Shown in pieces: positions 27,661 to 36,485 of a stretch of 64,000 bases of DNA (positions are counted from its first letter, which is position 1; each line of letters starts with the position of its first letter). Source of the DNA: Butyrivibrio sp. XPD2006 (lineage in GTDB: Bacteria > Bacillota > Clostridia > Lachnospirales > Lachnospiraceae); contig NZ_ATVT01000005.1 of NCBI RefSeq assembly GCF_000420865.1, forward strand, positions 62,001 to 126,000. The letters run 5' to 3'. The position numbers and the translations under genes were made by a program. The notes beneath the pieces were generated by a model. That model was not told the DNA's origin. It did not search any database and saw only the letters and a program-made list of their open reading frames with translations.

Positions 27661-27677
27661 TGTAACAAATTCGTAAC
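27661..27677 (+). promoter_or_regulatory. WalR-like direct repeat at the transcription start
   Basis: TGTAAC-AAATT-CGTAAC matches the WalR (YycF) box TGTWAH-N5-TGTWAH at 11 of 12 positions. It lies about 10 bases after the -10 box, where WalR acts as a repressor in Bacillus. The downstream gene is a cell-wall hydrolase, the typical WalR target. Confidence 0.45.
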
Positions 27678-27694
27678 AAATTTGGAGGTTAGTT

Positions 27695-29023
27695 TTGAGA
27701 AAGCCATTTGTGCAGCTTACTGCTTTATCTATGGTAGCTGCAATGACATTTACAAACTTTAACATCACAGCATACGCTTCATCTAATAAAGTAACAAGTG
27801 TACTGCCACAGGCAGGTATTACATATGCTCTAGGAAGCAATCAGGTATCACTTTCAAACCTGCAGGAAACTGTAGAAACTGAGAAAGCAGAGGAAGAGGC
27901 CTCATCAAGTACCAGTAAGTCAGCAGCCACAACAGAGGCTGTTAATTCAAGCGATACAGTAACTAATGTAACACCACTTGCGTCTACTTTGACAAACAGT
28001 ATTCTTTCTGATATTCAGAATGCTACCGGTGCTATCATCAAGAATTCCGGAACAGAAGAAGTGGCAGAAGCGGAGGAGTCTGAGGACGAGCTTTTCAAGA
28101 CTCTTGTAATCGCCAAGGTTCACGATTATGTCAATGTTCGTGATCTTCCCAGCGAAGAGGATGGCGAGATTATCGGTAAGCTCTACGACAAGTCGGTTGG
28201 TACCTTCATTGAGGAGGACAACGGCTGGTACAAGATCAAGTCAGGATCAGTTGAAGGTTATGTTAAGGCTGAGTACTGTGTAACCGGTGATGATGCCGTT
28301 GATCTTGCTAAAGAGGTCGGAACCAGAATCGCTACCGTAACCACTACAACACTTAAGGTTAGAGGCGGTGCAAGCCTTGACGCCGAGGTGCTTGGTCTTG
28401 TTCCTATCGAGGATCAGCTCGTAGTAGAGGAAGAGCTTGACGGATGGGTTAAGGTTAGTATCGAGGAAGGTGACGGTTACGTATCAATGGATTACGTAAC
28501 ACTTTCCACAGAGTTTGTTAAGGCGGAGTCCAAGGCAGAAGAGGAAGCTCGTCTTGCCAAGGAAAGAGCAGCTTTAGAGGCAGCTAACAAGGCAGCTAAG
28601 GCAAATACAAAGAGTTCAAGCGAGTCAAGCGGAACTAAGAGCTACAATTCCGCAGGATCATATACAACAGCTACAAGTTCAATCGGTTCAGCAGTTGCTC
28701 AGTTTGCTCAGCAGTTTGTCGGCAACCCTTATGTATATGGTGGAACATCACTTACAAACGGTGCTGACTGCTCAGGATTCGTAATGAGTGTATACCAGAA
28801 CTTCGGTATAAGTCTTCCTCATTCTTCCGGTGCTGACAGAAGTGTTGGTGCAGCAGTTGACGGACTTGCAAATGCACAGCCCGGTGATATCGTATGTTAC
28901 TCAGGTCACGTTGCTATCTACATCGGTAACGGCCAGATTGTACATGCTTCAACAGCCAAGACCGGTATTAAGATCTCAAACGCAGATTACAGAACTGTTC
29001 TGGCAGTTAGAAGAATATTCTAA
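27695..29023 (+). CDS. Secreted NlpC/P60 peptidoglycan endopeptidase with two SH3b domains
   Basis: This is a 442-residue secreted cell-wall hydrolase. The start is TTG, supported by TTTGGAGG 6 bases upstream and by the signal peptide it creates (cleavage likely after ITAYA). Two bacterial SH3 domains follow (about 145-200 with YVNVRDLPS, and 208-268 with LKVRGG), then an Ala/Glu-rich linker. The NlpC/P60 domain begins at about 328, with catalytic C359 in DCSGF, H405 in GHVAIYIGNG and a third histidine in IVHAS. It cuts the D-Glu-diaminopimelate bond of peptide stems. A strong promoter and a WalR-like box precede it, and an intrinsic terminator follows. Confidence 0.92.
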   Translation: MRKPFVQLTALSMVAAMTFTNFNITAYASSNKVTSVLPQAGITYALGSNQVSLSNLQETVETEKAEEEASSSTSKSAATTEAVNSSDTVTNVTPLASTLTNSILSDIQNATGAIIKNSGTEEVAEAEESEDELFKTLVIAKVHDYVNVRDLPSEEDGEIIGKLYDKSVGTFIEEDNGWYKIKSGSVEGYVKAEYCVTGDDAVDLAKEVGTRIATVTTTTLKVRGGASLDAEVLGLVPIEDQLVVEEELDGWVKVSIEEGDGYVSMDYVTLSTEFVKAESKAEEEARLAKERAALEAANKAAKANTKSSSESSGTKSYNSAGSYTTATSSIGSAVAQFAQQFVGNPYVYGGTSLTNGADCSGFVMSVYQNFGISLPHSSGADRSVGAAVDGLANAQPGDIVCYSGHVAIYIGNGQIVHASTAKTGIKISNADYRTVLAVRRIF

Positions 29024-29050
29024 AAGAGAGAAATGCATGAATATAGAAAT

Positions 29051-29088
29051 AGAACAGCTCGAGTTTACTCGTGGCTGTTCTATTTTTT
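29051..29088 (+). terminator. Terminator after the NlpC/P60 gene
   Basis: AGAACAGC (29051-29058) pairs with GCTGTTCT (29074-29081), with an inner CGAG/CTCG stem, followed by TATTTTTTAT. Confidence 0.85.
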
Positions 29089-29192
29089 ATTCATATATGG
29101 CGAACGCCATGAAACGAGGAACAAGCGAAACGGTTCCGAGTTTGCATTTCTCTCTTTTGCACATAAATATAAAAGTCAACATAAAATCATCA

Positions 29193-29218
29193 CTTTTTTT
29201 TAATAAATTTTTTAAAAG
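29193..29218. other. A+T tract beside the DnaA boxes
   Basis: Nearly pure A/T sequence (TTTTTTTTAATAAATTTTTT core) directly to the left of the first DnaA box, as expected for a DNA-unwinding element or an UP-type tract. The preceding stretch (29089-29192) shows only short imperfect hairpins. Confidence 0.4.
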
Positions 29219-29288
29219 TTATCCACAAGATTGGGGATAAAAAGCGCGTTTTTTCGACTTATACACGAAGTTATCCACATTATCCACA
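29219..29288. promoter_or_regulatory. Cluster of DnaA boxes
   Basis: Three perfect TTATCCACA boxes lie at 29219-29227, 29271-29279 and 29280-29288, the last two adjacent. Near-consensus copies are TTATACACG at 29259-29267 and TTATCCCCA on the minus strand at 29232-29240. A cre-like AGAAAACGTTATCT (13 of 14 positions) overlaps the last base at 29288-29301. The cluster sits in a 430-bp gap between nlpC and hpf, with no dnaA or dnaN nearby. Confidence 0.75.
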
Positions 29289-29373
29289 GAAAACGTTATC
29301 TAAAAGCTAATTTTGCACAATAGAAAGCAGAAGTTATTTTTTGTGCATTTTATACAAAAGAGCCATCTTCAAT

Positions 29374-29403
29374 TTGCACCTGTATGTATATCAATGTTAT
29401 AAT
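29374..29403 (+). promoter_or_regulatory. Promoter of hpf
   Basis: An extended -10 TGTTATAAT (TATAAT 29398-29403) with a weak -35 TTGCAC (29374-29379), spaced by 18. Confidence 0.55.
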
Positions 29404-29453
29404 GTTTTTAACACAAATATGTCCTGATTGGGCGAAGTAAAGGGGATGATTGC

Positions 29454-29984
29454 ATGAAATTTACTATCGTTGGAAAGAACATTGATGTAACACCCGGATT
29501 AAAGGCAGCAGTTGAGGAAAAGATTGGAAAACTGGAGAAGTATTTCACTCCCGACACTAATGCTAATGTCACACTGAATGTGGACAAAGAGAGACATAAG
29601 ATTGAGGTAACCATTCCTGTAAAGGGCAAGATCATCCGTGCAGAGCAGGTCAGCAATGATATGTACGTATCAATCGATCTTGTTGAGGAAGTAATCGAGA
29701 GACAGCTCAAGAAGTATAAGAGCAAACTGGTTGACAAGCAGCAGGCTGAGGCCAGCAACTTCAAAAAAGAATATCTTGAGTCAGACTACATGGATGACGA
29801 GGATATCCGCATCGAGCGTATGAAGAAGTTTGATCCCAAGCCTATGTATGCTGAGGATGCCTGTGTACAGATGGAACTTCTCGGACACAACTTCTTTGTA
29901 TTTGTAAACGCAGAGACAGATCAGGTTAATGTAGTTTACAAGAGAAAAGGAAACACCTACGGACTCATTGAACCTGAAGGTTGA
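29454..29984 (+). CDS. hpf: Long-form ribosome hibernation promoting factor
   Basis: This is a 176-residue protein. The N-terminal domain (about 1-100) has the HPF/RaiA fold, with KFTIVGKNIDVTPGLKAAVE and EVTIPVKGKIIRAEQ, and binds the 30S decoding region. The C-terminal domain (about 120-176, FDPKPMYAEDACVQMELLGH) dimerises, which produces 100S hibernating ribosomes. This long form is the one found in most Firmicutes. GGGGATGA precedes the ATG. It is monocistronic between the DnaA-box cluster and a terminator. Confidence 0.93.
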   Translation: MKFTIVGKNIDVTPGLKAAVEEKIGKLEKYFTPDTNANVTLNVDKERHKIEVTIPVKGKIIRAEQVSNDMYVSIDLVEEVIERQLKKYKSKLVDKQQAEASNFKKEYLESDYMDDEDIRIERMKKFDPKPMYAEDACVQMELLGHNFFVFVNAETDQVNVVYKRKGNTYGLIEPEG

Positions 29985-30036
29985 TAAAGTGCACATAGGA
30001 TTCCGTTAATTAAATATCAATTCATAGATTTTTAAT

Positions 30037-30065
30037 AAAATAGCTCCCACCCGGGAGCTATTTTT
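30037..30065 (+). terminator. Terminator after hpf
   Basis: AAAATAGCTCCC (30037-30048) pairs with GGGAGCTATTTT over a 4-base loop; the T-run ends at 30065. The A-run on the other side would also make it work on the minus strand. Confidence 0.88.
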
Positions 30066-30066
30066 G

Positions 30067-30095
30067 TTGCATTTGACTAAGTGCTATGATACAAT
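30067..30095 (+). promoter_or_regulatory. Promoter of the butyrate operon
   Basis: An extended -10 TGATACAAT (TACAAT 30090-30095) and a poor -35 TTGCAT (30067-30072), spaced by 17. It leaves a leader of about 100 bases in which I see no clear riboswitch. Confidence 0.5.
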
Positions 30096-30202
30096 AAATC
30101 TGTTCTGATAAAAATTTGTCAATCGGTTTCAACACAGGTTTTTGCAGAAGAAACTTAATAAAAACTGGGATCAGAGAGTCCCCAAAACGGAGGTAATACG
30201 TT

Positions 30203-31396
30203 ATGGCACAGAAAGTGGTTATCGCTGGTGCAGTAAGAACTGCTATCGGCAAAATGGGTGGAGCACTCAGCAATACTCCAGCAGCAGAACTTGGTTCAAT
30301 CGTAATCAAGGAGGCACTTAATCGCGCAGGTGTTAAGCCTGAGCAGGTTGACGAAGTACTTATGGGATGCGTTATCCAGGCAGGACTTGGACAGAACGTT
30401 GCAAGACAGGCTTCTATCAAGGCAGGTCTTCCTATTGAGACTCCAGCAGTAACTCTTAACGTAGTATGTGGCTCTGGTCTTAACTGTGTAAATATGGCAG
30501 CTGACCTCATCAAGGCAGGCGAGGCTGATATCGTAGTAGCAGGCGGTATGGAGAACATGTCAATGGCTCCTTACGCACTTCCAAATGCACGTTTCGGATA
30601 TCGTATGAACAACGGAACAGTTGTAGATACAATGGTAAACGATGCTCTTACAGATGCATTCAATCACTATCACATGATGATTACAGCAGAGAATATCTGC
30701 GACAGATGGAACCTTACAAGAGAAGAGCTTGATGAGTTCTCAGCTAATTCTCAGCAGAAGTGCGAGAAGGCTCAGGCTTCAGGCGCATTTGACGATGAAA
30801 TCGTACCTGTACAGGTTAAGGTTAAGAAGGAAATGGTAGAGTTCAAGGTTGATGAGGGACCTCGTGCCGGCACAACTGTTGAGACTCTTGCTAAGCTTAA
30901 ATGCTGCTCAGGTAAAGAGGGCGGACTTGTAACAGCAGGTAATGCATCAGGTATCAATGATGGTGCTGCTGCAGTAGTTGTTATGAGCGAAGAGAAGGCT
31001 AAAGAACTTGGAATCAAGCCTATGGCTACATGGGTAGGCGGAGCTCTTGCAGGTGTTGAGCCTGAGATCATGGGTATCGGACCTGTTGCAGCAACCAAGA
31101 AGGTTCTTAAGAAGACAGATCTTTCACTTGATGATATCGATCTTATCGAGGCTAACGAGGCATTCGCAGCTCAGTCAGTTGCAGTTGCCAAGGACCTTGG
31201 ATTTGATATGAGCAAGGTTAACGTAAACGGTGGTGCTATTGCACTCGGACATCCTGTTGGAGCATCAGGATGCCGTATTCTCGTAACTCTGCTTCATGCA
31301 ATGGCTAAGAGACCTGAGGCTAAGAAGGGTCTTGCTACACTTTGCATCGGTGGCGGAATGGGATGCGCTACCATCGTAGAGAAGTACGAAGGCTGA
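30203..31396 (+). CDS. thl: Acetyl-CoA acetyltransferase (thiolase)
   Basis: This is a 397-residue biosynthetic thiolase that condenses two acetyl-CoA to acetoacetyl-CoA, the first step of butyrate formation. The nucleophilic cysteine is in VVCGSGLNC, the histidine in [10 protein letters not shown] and the second cysteine in [13 protein letters not shown] precedes the ATG. It is the first gene of the operon thl-crt-hbd-bcd-etfB-etfA. A stable hairpin follows, then crt. A second thiolase (43855) is encoded 13 kb away. Confidence 0.95.
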   Translation: MAQKVVIAGAVRTAIGKMGGALSNTPAAELGSIVIKEALNRAGVKPEQVDEVLMGCVIQAGLGQNVARQASIKAGLPIETPAVTLNVVCGSGLNCVNMAADLIKAGEADIVVAGGMENMSMAPYALPNARFGYRMNNGTVVDTMVNDALTDAFNHYHMMITAENICDRWNLTREELDEFSANSQQKCEKAQASGAFDDEIVPVQVKVKKEMVEFKVDEGPRAGTTVETLAKLKCCSGKEGGLVTAGNASGINDGAAAVVVMSEEKAKELGIKPMATWVGGALAGVEPEIMGIGPVAATKKVLKKTDLSLDDIDLIEANEAFAAQSVAVAKDLGFDMSKVNVNGGAIALGHPVGASGCRILVTLLHAMAKRPEAKKGLATLCIGGGMGCATIVEKYEG

Positions 31397-31419
31397 TCAT
31401 ATAAATAATTGTGAGCATG

Positions 31420-31447
31420 GTCTGCGGGGCCTGAAAACCCTGCAGAC
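31420..31447 (+). other. Hairpin between thl and crt
   Basis: GTCTGCGGGG (31420-31429) pairs with CCCTGCAGAC (31438-31447), including one G-U, over an 8-base loop. No T-run follows, so it is a likely processing or stability element rather than a full terminator. Confidence 0.6.
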
Positions 31448-31477
31448 TATTGTCACGTTTAAAAGGAGGCAAATAGA

Positions 31478-32272
31478 ATGGGTTTTGTAAATTGTGAAGT
31501 GAAAGACAAAATTGCTGTAATTACCATCAACAGACCTGAGGCTCTCAACGCACTGAACTCACAGGTTCTTGATGACCTTGAGGCAGCTTTTGACGGTCTT
31601 GACCTCGAAGTTGTAAGAGCAGTAGTTCTTACAGGTGCAGGTGAGAAGTCATTTGTTGCAGGTGCTGATATCGGAGAGATGAGCACTCTTTCAAAGGCTG
31701 AGGGAGAAGCTTTTGGTAAGAAGGGTAACGACATCTTCCGTAAGATTGAGCAGTTCCCGGTTCCTGTAATTGCTGCAATCAACGGTTTCGCACTTGGCGG
31801 TGGATGTGAGATCTCAATGAGCTGCGATATCCGTATCTGTTCAGACAATGCTATGTTTGGTCAGCCTGAGGTTGGTCTCGGAATCACACCGGGATTTGGC
31901 GGAACACAGAGACTTGCTCGTCTTATCGGAGCAGGAATGGCTAAACAGCTTATCTACACAGCAAGAAATATCAAGGCTGACGAGGCTTACAGAATCGGTC
32001 TTGTTAATGCAGTATATCCTCAGGAAGAGCTCCTTGCAGCTGCTGAGAAGATGGCAAACCAGATCGCTGCCAACGCTCCTATCGCTGTAAGAGCATGCAA
32101 GAAGGCAATCAATGATGGTCTTCAGGTTAACATCGATGACGCTCTTGTAATCGAGGAGAAGCTCTTTGGTTCATGCTTCGAGTCATACGATCAGAGAGAG
32201 GGAATGGCTAACTTCCTTCGTAAGAAAGATGACCCGGCTAAGGTTAAGGTCGTTGACTTCCAGAACAAGTAA
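31478..32272 (+). CDS. crt: 3-hydroxybutyryl-CoA dehydratase (crotonase)
   Basis: This is a 264-residue enoyl-CoA hydratase-fold enzyme that dehydrates 3-hydroxybutyryl-CoA to crotonyl-CoA. FVAGADIGEM and GFALGGGCEISMSCD form the oxyanion hole, and the catalytic glutamates fall in GGGCEISM and FGQPEVGLGITPGFGG. AAAAGGAGG precedes the ATG. It is the second gene of the butyrate operon. Confidence 0.95.
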   Translation: MGFVNCEVKDKIAVITINRPEALNALNSQVLDDLEAAFDGLDLEVVRAVVLTGAGEKSFVAGADIGEMSTLSKAEGEAFGKKGNDIFRKIEQFPVPVIAAINGFALGGGCEISMSCDIRICSDNAMFGQPEVGLGITPGFGGTQRLARLIGAGMAKQLIYTARNIKADEAYRIGLVNAVYPQEELLAAAEKMANQIAANAPIAVRACKKAINDGLQVNIDDALVIEEKLFGSCFESYDQREGMANFLRKKDDPAKVKVVDFQNK

Positions 32273-32313
32273 CTTCAATCAAAATAGAAAAATCAAATTA
32301 GGAGGAATTAGAA

Positions 32314-33186
32314 ATGAAAGTTGCTGTAATTGGCGCAGGTACAATGGGCTCAGGTATTGCTCAGACATTTGCTCAGGCTGAGAGCGTAGAGAAGGTTTAT
32401 CTTTGCGATATCAAGACTGAGTTTGCAGAAGGCGGATTTGCTAAGATCAAGAAGGGTCTTGATAAGCAGGTTGCTAAGGGAAAGAAGACTCAGGAAGAGG
32501 CTGATAAGATCACAGGTAAGATCCAGACAGGTCTTAACGACATCTGTGCAGATGCTGATCTTGTAGTTGAGGCTGCTCTTGAGGTTATGGATATCAAGAA
32601 GAATCTTTTCAAGGAGCTTCAGGACAACATCGTTAAGAATCCTGATTGCATCTTTGCATCAAACACATCTTCACTTTCAATCACAGAGATTGGTTCAGGC
32701 CTTGCAAAGCCTATCATCGGAATGCACTTCTTCAATCCTGCTCCTGTTATGAAGCTGGTTGAGGTTATCCAGGGTGCTAACACTCCTGATGAGTATGTTG
32801 ACAAGATCAAGAAGATCTCAGAGGATCTTGGCAAGACTCCTGTTCAGGTTAACGAGGCTGCAGGTTTTGTAGTAAACAGAATCCTTGTTCCTATGATCAA
32901 CGAAGGTATCTTCGTATATTCAGAAGGCGTTTCAGATATCGCAGGTATCGACACAGCTATGAAGCTTGGATGCAACCATCCTATGGGACCCCTTGAGCTG
33001 GGCGATTACATTGGTCTTGATATCGTTCTTGCTATCATGGATGTACTTTACTCAGAGACAGGTGATTCCAAGTATCGTGCTTGCCCTCTTCTTCGTAAGA
33101 TGGTTCGTGGTAAGAAGCTCGGCGTTAAGACAGGAATCGGCTTCTACAACTATGCAGATGGAAACAAGGTTCCTACTGATAAGTAA
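32314..33186 (+). CDS. hbd: 3-hydroxybutyryl-CoA dehydrogenase
   Basis: This is a 290-residue NAD(P)H enzyme that reduces acetoacetyl-CoA to 3-hydroxybutyryl-CoA. The N-terminal [11 protein letters not shown] binds the nucleotide, [11 protein letters not shown] holds the serine, [12 protein letters not shown] the catalytic histidine, and [14 protein letters not shown] starts the helical C-terminal domain. AGGAGG precedes the ATG. It is the third gene of the operon. Confidence 0.95.
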   Translation: MKVAVIGAGTMGSGIAQTFAQAESVEKVYLCDIKTEFAEGGFAKIKKGLDKQVAKGKKTQEEADKITGKIQTGLNDICADADLVVEAALEVMDIKKNLFKELQDNIVKNPDCIFASNTSSLSITEIGSGLAKPIIGMHFFNPAPVMKLVEVIQGANTPDEYVDKIKKISEDLGKTPVQVNEAAGFVVNRILVPMINEGIFVYSEGVSDIAGIDTAMKLGCNHPMGPLELGDYIGLDIVLAIMDVLYSETGDSKYRACPLLRKMVRGKKLGVKTGIGFYNYADGNKVPTDK

Positions 33187-33220
33187 TAACTCATAAATAA
33201 TAAATTTGGAGGTTTAAATC

Positions 33221-34381
33221 ATGGATTTTCAGCTTGATCAGCAACATGAAATGGCGAGAGCTCTTTTTAAAGAGTTTGCAGAAAAAGAAGTAAAGCCAAA
33301 CGCAATAGAGGTTGACGAGACAGAAGTATTCCCTATGGAGACCGTTAAGAAGATGCAGAAGTACGGCTTCATGGGTATCCCGATTCCTAAGCAGTACGGC
33401 GGACAGGGATGCGATCCTCTTACATACATCATGTGTGTAGAGGAGCTTGCAAAGGTATGTGGTACAACAGCAGTTATCGTATCTGCTCACACATCACTTT
33501 GCTGCGATCCTATCATGACATACGGAACAGAGGAGCAGAAGCAGAAATACCTCGTTCCTCTTGCAAAGGGTGAGAAGCTCGGTGCTTTCGGTCTTACAGA
33601 GCCTATGGCAGGAACAGACGCTCAGGGCGTTCAGACTAAGGCTGTTCTTACAGAAGACGGTAAGGAGTGGGTTCTTAACGGATCAAAGTGCTTCATCACA
33701 AACGGTGAGGTTGCAGATATCTACATCATCATCGCTTACACAGATATCGTAGAAGATAAGAGAGGCAGAAAGCAGAAGAAGTTCTCAGCATTCATCGTTG
33801 AGAAGGGAACACCCGGATTTACATTCGGAACCAAGGAGAATAAGATGGGTATCCGTGGATCTTCCACATACGAGCTTATTTTCCAGGATTGCCATATTCC
33901 TGCAGAGAACCTTCTTGGTGCTCGCGGAAAGGGCTTCCCTATCGCAATGCACACTCTTGACGGCGGACGTATCGGTATCGCTGCTCAGGCTCTTGGTATT
34001 GCTGAGGGTGCACTCGACAGAACAGTTGAGTACGTTAAGGAGAGAAAGCAGTTCGGTAGAGCTATCGGTGCTTTCCAGAACACACAGTTCCAGCTTGCTA
34101 ACATGGCTACACAGTGTGAAGCTGCAAGACTCCTTGTTTATCAGGCTGCTGATGCAAAGAAGAATAAGGATGTTTACTCAGTAGAAGCTGCTAAGGCTAA
34201 GCTCTTCGCAGCAGAGGTAGCAATGGATGTAACCACAAAGGCTGTACAGCTTCACGGTGGATACGGCTACATCAGAGAGTACGAAGTAGAGAGAATGATG
34301 CGTGATGCTAAGATCACAGAGATCTACGAGGGTACATCTGAGGTTCAGAGAATGGTAATCTCTGGTGCATTACTTAAGTAA
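33221..34381 (+). CDS. bcd: Butyryl-CoA dehydrogenase
   Basis: This 386-residue FAD enzyme of the acyl-CoA dehydrogenase family reduces crotonyl-CoA to butyryl-Co[17 protein letters not shown] and FITNGE are the flavin and substrate motifs, and the catalytic glutamate lies in [11 protein letters not shown]. With EtfAB it forms the electron-bifurcating complex that couples crotonyl-CoA reduction to ferredoxin reduction by NADH in clostridia. TTTGGAGG precedes the ATG. It is the fourth gene of the operon. Confidence 0.95.
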   Translation: MDFQLDQQHEMARALFKEFAEKEVKPNAIEVDETEVFPMETVKKMQKYGFMGIPIPKQYGGQGCDPLTYIMCVEELAKVCGTTAVIVSAHTSLCCDPIMTYGTEEQKQKYLVPLAKGEKLGAFGLTEPMAGTDAQGVQTKAVLTEDGKEWVLNGSKCFITNGEVADIYIIIAYTDIVEDKRGRKQKKFSAFIVEKGTPGFTFGTKENKMGIRGSSTYELIFQDCHIPAENLLGARGKGFPIAMHTLDGGRIGIAAQALGIAEGALDRTVEYVKERKQFGRAIGAFQNTQFQLANMATQCEAARLLVYQAADAKKNKDVYSVEAAKAKLFAAEVAMDVTTKAVQLHGGYGYIREYEVERMMRDAKITEIYEGTSEVQRMVISGALLK

Positions 34382-34416
34382 ATCACATCTGATGAATAAT
34401 AGAAGGAGACGATAAA

Positions 34417-35211
34417 ATGAAAGTTGTAGTTTGCATTAAGCAGGTCCCTGATACAAAGGGCGGCGTAAAGTTCAAACCCGATGGAACATTGGATAGAGGT
34501 GCAATGCTTGCAATCATGAATCCTGATGACAAGGCAGGACTTGAGGCAGCACTTAGATTAAAAGATCAGTATGGCGCAGAGGTTACAGTTCTTACAATGG
34601 GACTTCCTAAGGCTGACGCTGTACTTAGAGAAGCTCTTGCTATGGGCGCAGACAAGGCAGTTCTTGTAACTGACAGAGTACTCGGCGGCGCTGATACATG
34701 GGCAACATCATCAACAATCGCAGGCGCACTCAGAAACCTTGAGTATGATCTCATCATCACAGGCCGTCAGGCTATCGATGGAGATACAGCTCAGGTTGGA
34801 CCTCAGATTTCTGAGCATCTTGGAATTCCTGTAATTTCTTATGCAGAAGAGATCAAGGTTGATGAGAAGGCTAAGACTGTTGAAGTTAAGAGACAGTTCG
34901 AAGACAGATACCACATCGTTAAGGCCAACATGCCTTGCCTTGTAACAGCTCTTTCAGAGCTCAACGAGCCAAGATACATGACACCGGGTGGAATATTCGA
35001 TGCATTTGATCAGGAAGTTACCGTTTGGGGCAGAGCTGATCTTAAGGATGTAGACGATTCTAACCTTGGACTTAAGGGTTCACCTACACAGATTGCAAAG
35101 GCTTCCGATAAGGTTAAGAAGGGTCAGGGCGAGAAGGTTGCTCCTGATTCAGCAGAGGAAGCAGTTGATTACATCGTAGGCAAGCTTAAGGAAAAACACG
35201 TTGTACTTTAA
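34417..35211 (+). CDS. etfB: Electron-transfer flavoprotein, small (beta) subunit
   Basis: This is a 264-residue subunit with the N-terminal VVVCIKQVPDTK and the EtfB signature region near ITGRQAIDGDTAQVGPQI and VKRQFEDRYH. It pairs with EtfA downstream and with Bcd upstream for flavin-based bifurcation. AGAAGGAG precedes the ATG. It is the fifth gene of the operon. Confidence 0.95.
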   Translation: MKVVVCIKQVPDTKGGVKFKPDGTLDRGAMLAIMNPDDKAGLEAALRLKDQYGAEVTVLTMGLPKADAVLREALAMGADKAVLVTDRVLGGADTWATSSTIAGALRNLEYDLIITGRQAIDGDTAQVGPQISEHLGIPVISYAEEIKVDEKAKTVEVKRQFEDRYHIVKANMPCLVTALSELNEPRYMTPGGIFDAFDQEVTVWGRADLKDVDDSNLGLKGSPTQIAKASDKVKKGQGEKVAPDSAEEAVDYIVGKLKEKHVVL

Positions 35212-35236
35212 ATTTTAATTGTAAAGGAGAAGAGTC

Positions 35237-36286
35237 ATGTCTTTAGAAGAATATAAAGGTGTATTTATCTTTGCTCAGCAGGTAGATAACGAACTTTCCG
35301 GTATCGCTCTTGAGCTTCTGGGCAAAGCAAAGAGTCTTGCAGAAGACCTTGATGAGAAAAAAGTAACAGCAGTACTTCTTGGAAGCGGTGTTAAGGGACT
35401 TGTAGACAAGCTTGCAGAGTACGGTGCTGACAGAGTTATCGTAGTAGATGATCCTGAACTTAAGGATTACAGAACAGAGCCTTACACACATGCTCTTGCA
35501 TCTGTTATCAAAGAGTTCAAGCCTGAGATCCTCCTTGTAGGTGCTACAGCTATCGGTCGTGACCTTGGCCCAAGAGTATCTTCAAGAGTACACACAGGAC
35601 TTACAGCTGACTGTACACAGCTCGATATCGGAGATTTCCCTCTCGAGGCTGTAGAAGGCAGAGAGCAGAAGCACAAACAGCTTCTTATGACACGTCCTGC
35701 ATTCGGTGGAAACACAATCGCTACTATCGCATGCCCTGACTTCAGACCTCAGATGGCTACTGTACGTCCCGGTGTTATGCAGAAGATCGATCCTATCAAG
35801 GGCGCTAAGGCAGAGGTTGTTGATTACAATCCCGGATTTGAGAAGAACGACTGCTACACAGAGATCGTTAAGATCGTTAAAGAGACATCAGCAGTTGCTG
35901 ATATCCAGGCAGCTAAGATCCTTGTATCCGGCGGCCGTGGTGTTGGTTCACCTGAGAACTTCAAGATTCTTGAAGAGCTCGCAGAGGTTGTTAACGGAAC
36001 AGTTTCCTGCTCTCGTGCAGTTGTAGATTCAGGCTGGAAGCCCAAGGATCTTCAGGTTGGACAGACAGGTAAGACAGTTCGTCCTCAGCTTTACTTCGCA
36101 ATAGGTATCTCAGGAGCCATCCAGCACGTAGCAGGTATGGAAGAGTCAGATATCATCATTGCTATCAACAAAGATGAGAACGCACCTATCTTTGATGTTG
36201 CTGACTACGGTATCGTAGGCGACCTCAACAAGGTAGTTCCTGCTCTTACAAAGAGACTTAAGGAAGAACTCGCAGCAAAAGGCTGA
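35237..36286 (+). CDS. etfA: Electron-transfer flavoprotein, large (alpha) subunit
   Basis: This is a 349-residue subunit. The FAD-binding C-terminal domain has SGGRGVGSPENFKILEEL, CSRAVVDSGW, GQTGKTVRPQLYFAIGISG and AINKDENAPIFDVADYGIVGDL, all canonical. AAAGGAG precedes the ATG. It is the last gene of the butyrate operon and is followed by a strong terminator. The final butyryl-CoA to butyrate enzymes (but, or ptb-buk) are not in the window. Confidence 0.95.
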   Translation: MSLEEYKGVFIFAQQVDNELSGIALELLGKAKSLAEDLDEKKVTAVLLGSGVKGLVDKLAEYGADRVIVVDDPELKDYRTEPYTHALASVIKEFKPEILLVGATAIGRDLGPRVSSRVHTGLTADCTQLDIGDFPLEAVEGREQKHKQLLMTRPAFGGNTIATIACPDFRPQMATVRPGVMQKIDPIKGAKAEVVDYNPGFEKNDCYTEIVKIVKETSAVADIQAAKILVSGGRGVGSPENFKILEELAEVVNGTVSCSRAVVDSGWKPKDLQVGQTGKTVRPQLYFAIGISGAIQHVAGMEESDIIIAINKDENAPIFDVADYGIVGDLNKVVPALTKRLKEELAAKG

Positions 36287-36310
36287 TCAATGAAATAATA
36301 ATTCAAGGCG

Positions 36311-36350
36311 AGAGCCGCACAGTTACTGACTGTGCGGCTCTTTTATTTTT
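36311..36350 (+). terminator. Terminator of the butyrate operon
   Basis: A perfect 13-bp stem AGAGCCGCACAGT/ACTGTGCGGCTCT with a 5-base loop is followed by TTTTATTTTT. Confidence 0.92.
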
Positions 36351-36421
36351 AGTTTAGAAAATGTTTTTGAATTCTTAATTAACATCTCTTTACTGAATAG
36401 TAAAATAAATCTGCTCGCGGT

Positions 36422-36449
36422 TTTACACGTAATTACGAATTGATATAGT
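36422..36449 (+). promoter_or_regulatory. Promoter of the tandem secreted paralogues
   Basis: TTTACA (36422-36427), 16-base spacer, extended -10 TGATATAGT (TATAGT 36444-36449). Confidence 0.65.
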
Positions 36450-36485
36450 CGCAATTAACAAAATAACAAAATGTGAGGTGGACGA

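Noticed and set aside
29193..29288. The DnaA-box cluster as the main chromosomal origin
   Set aside because: No dnaA, dnaN, rpmH or gidA genes nearby and genes on both sides run in the same direction; kept only as a DnaA-binding cluster.
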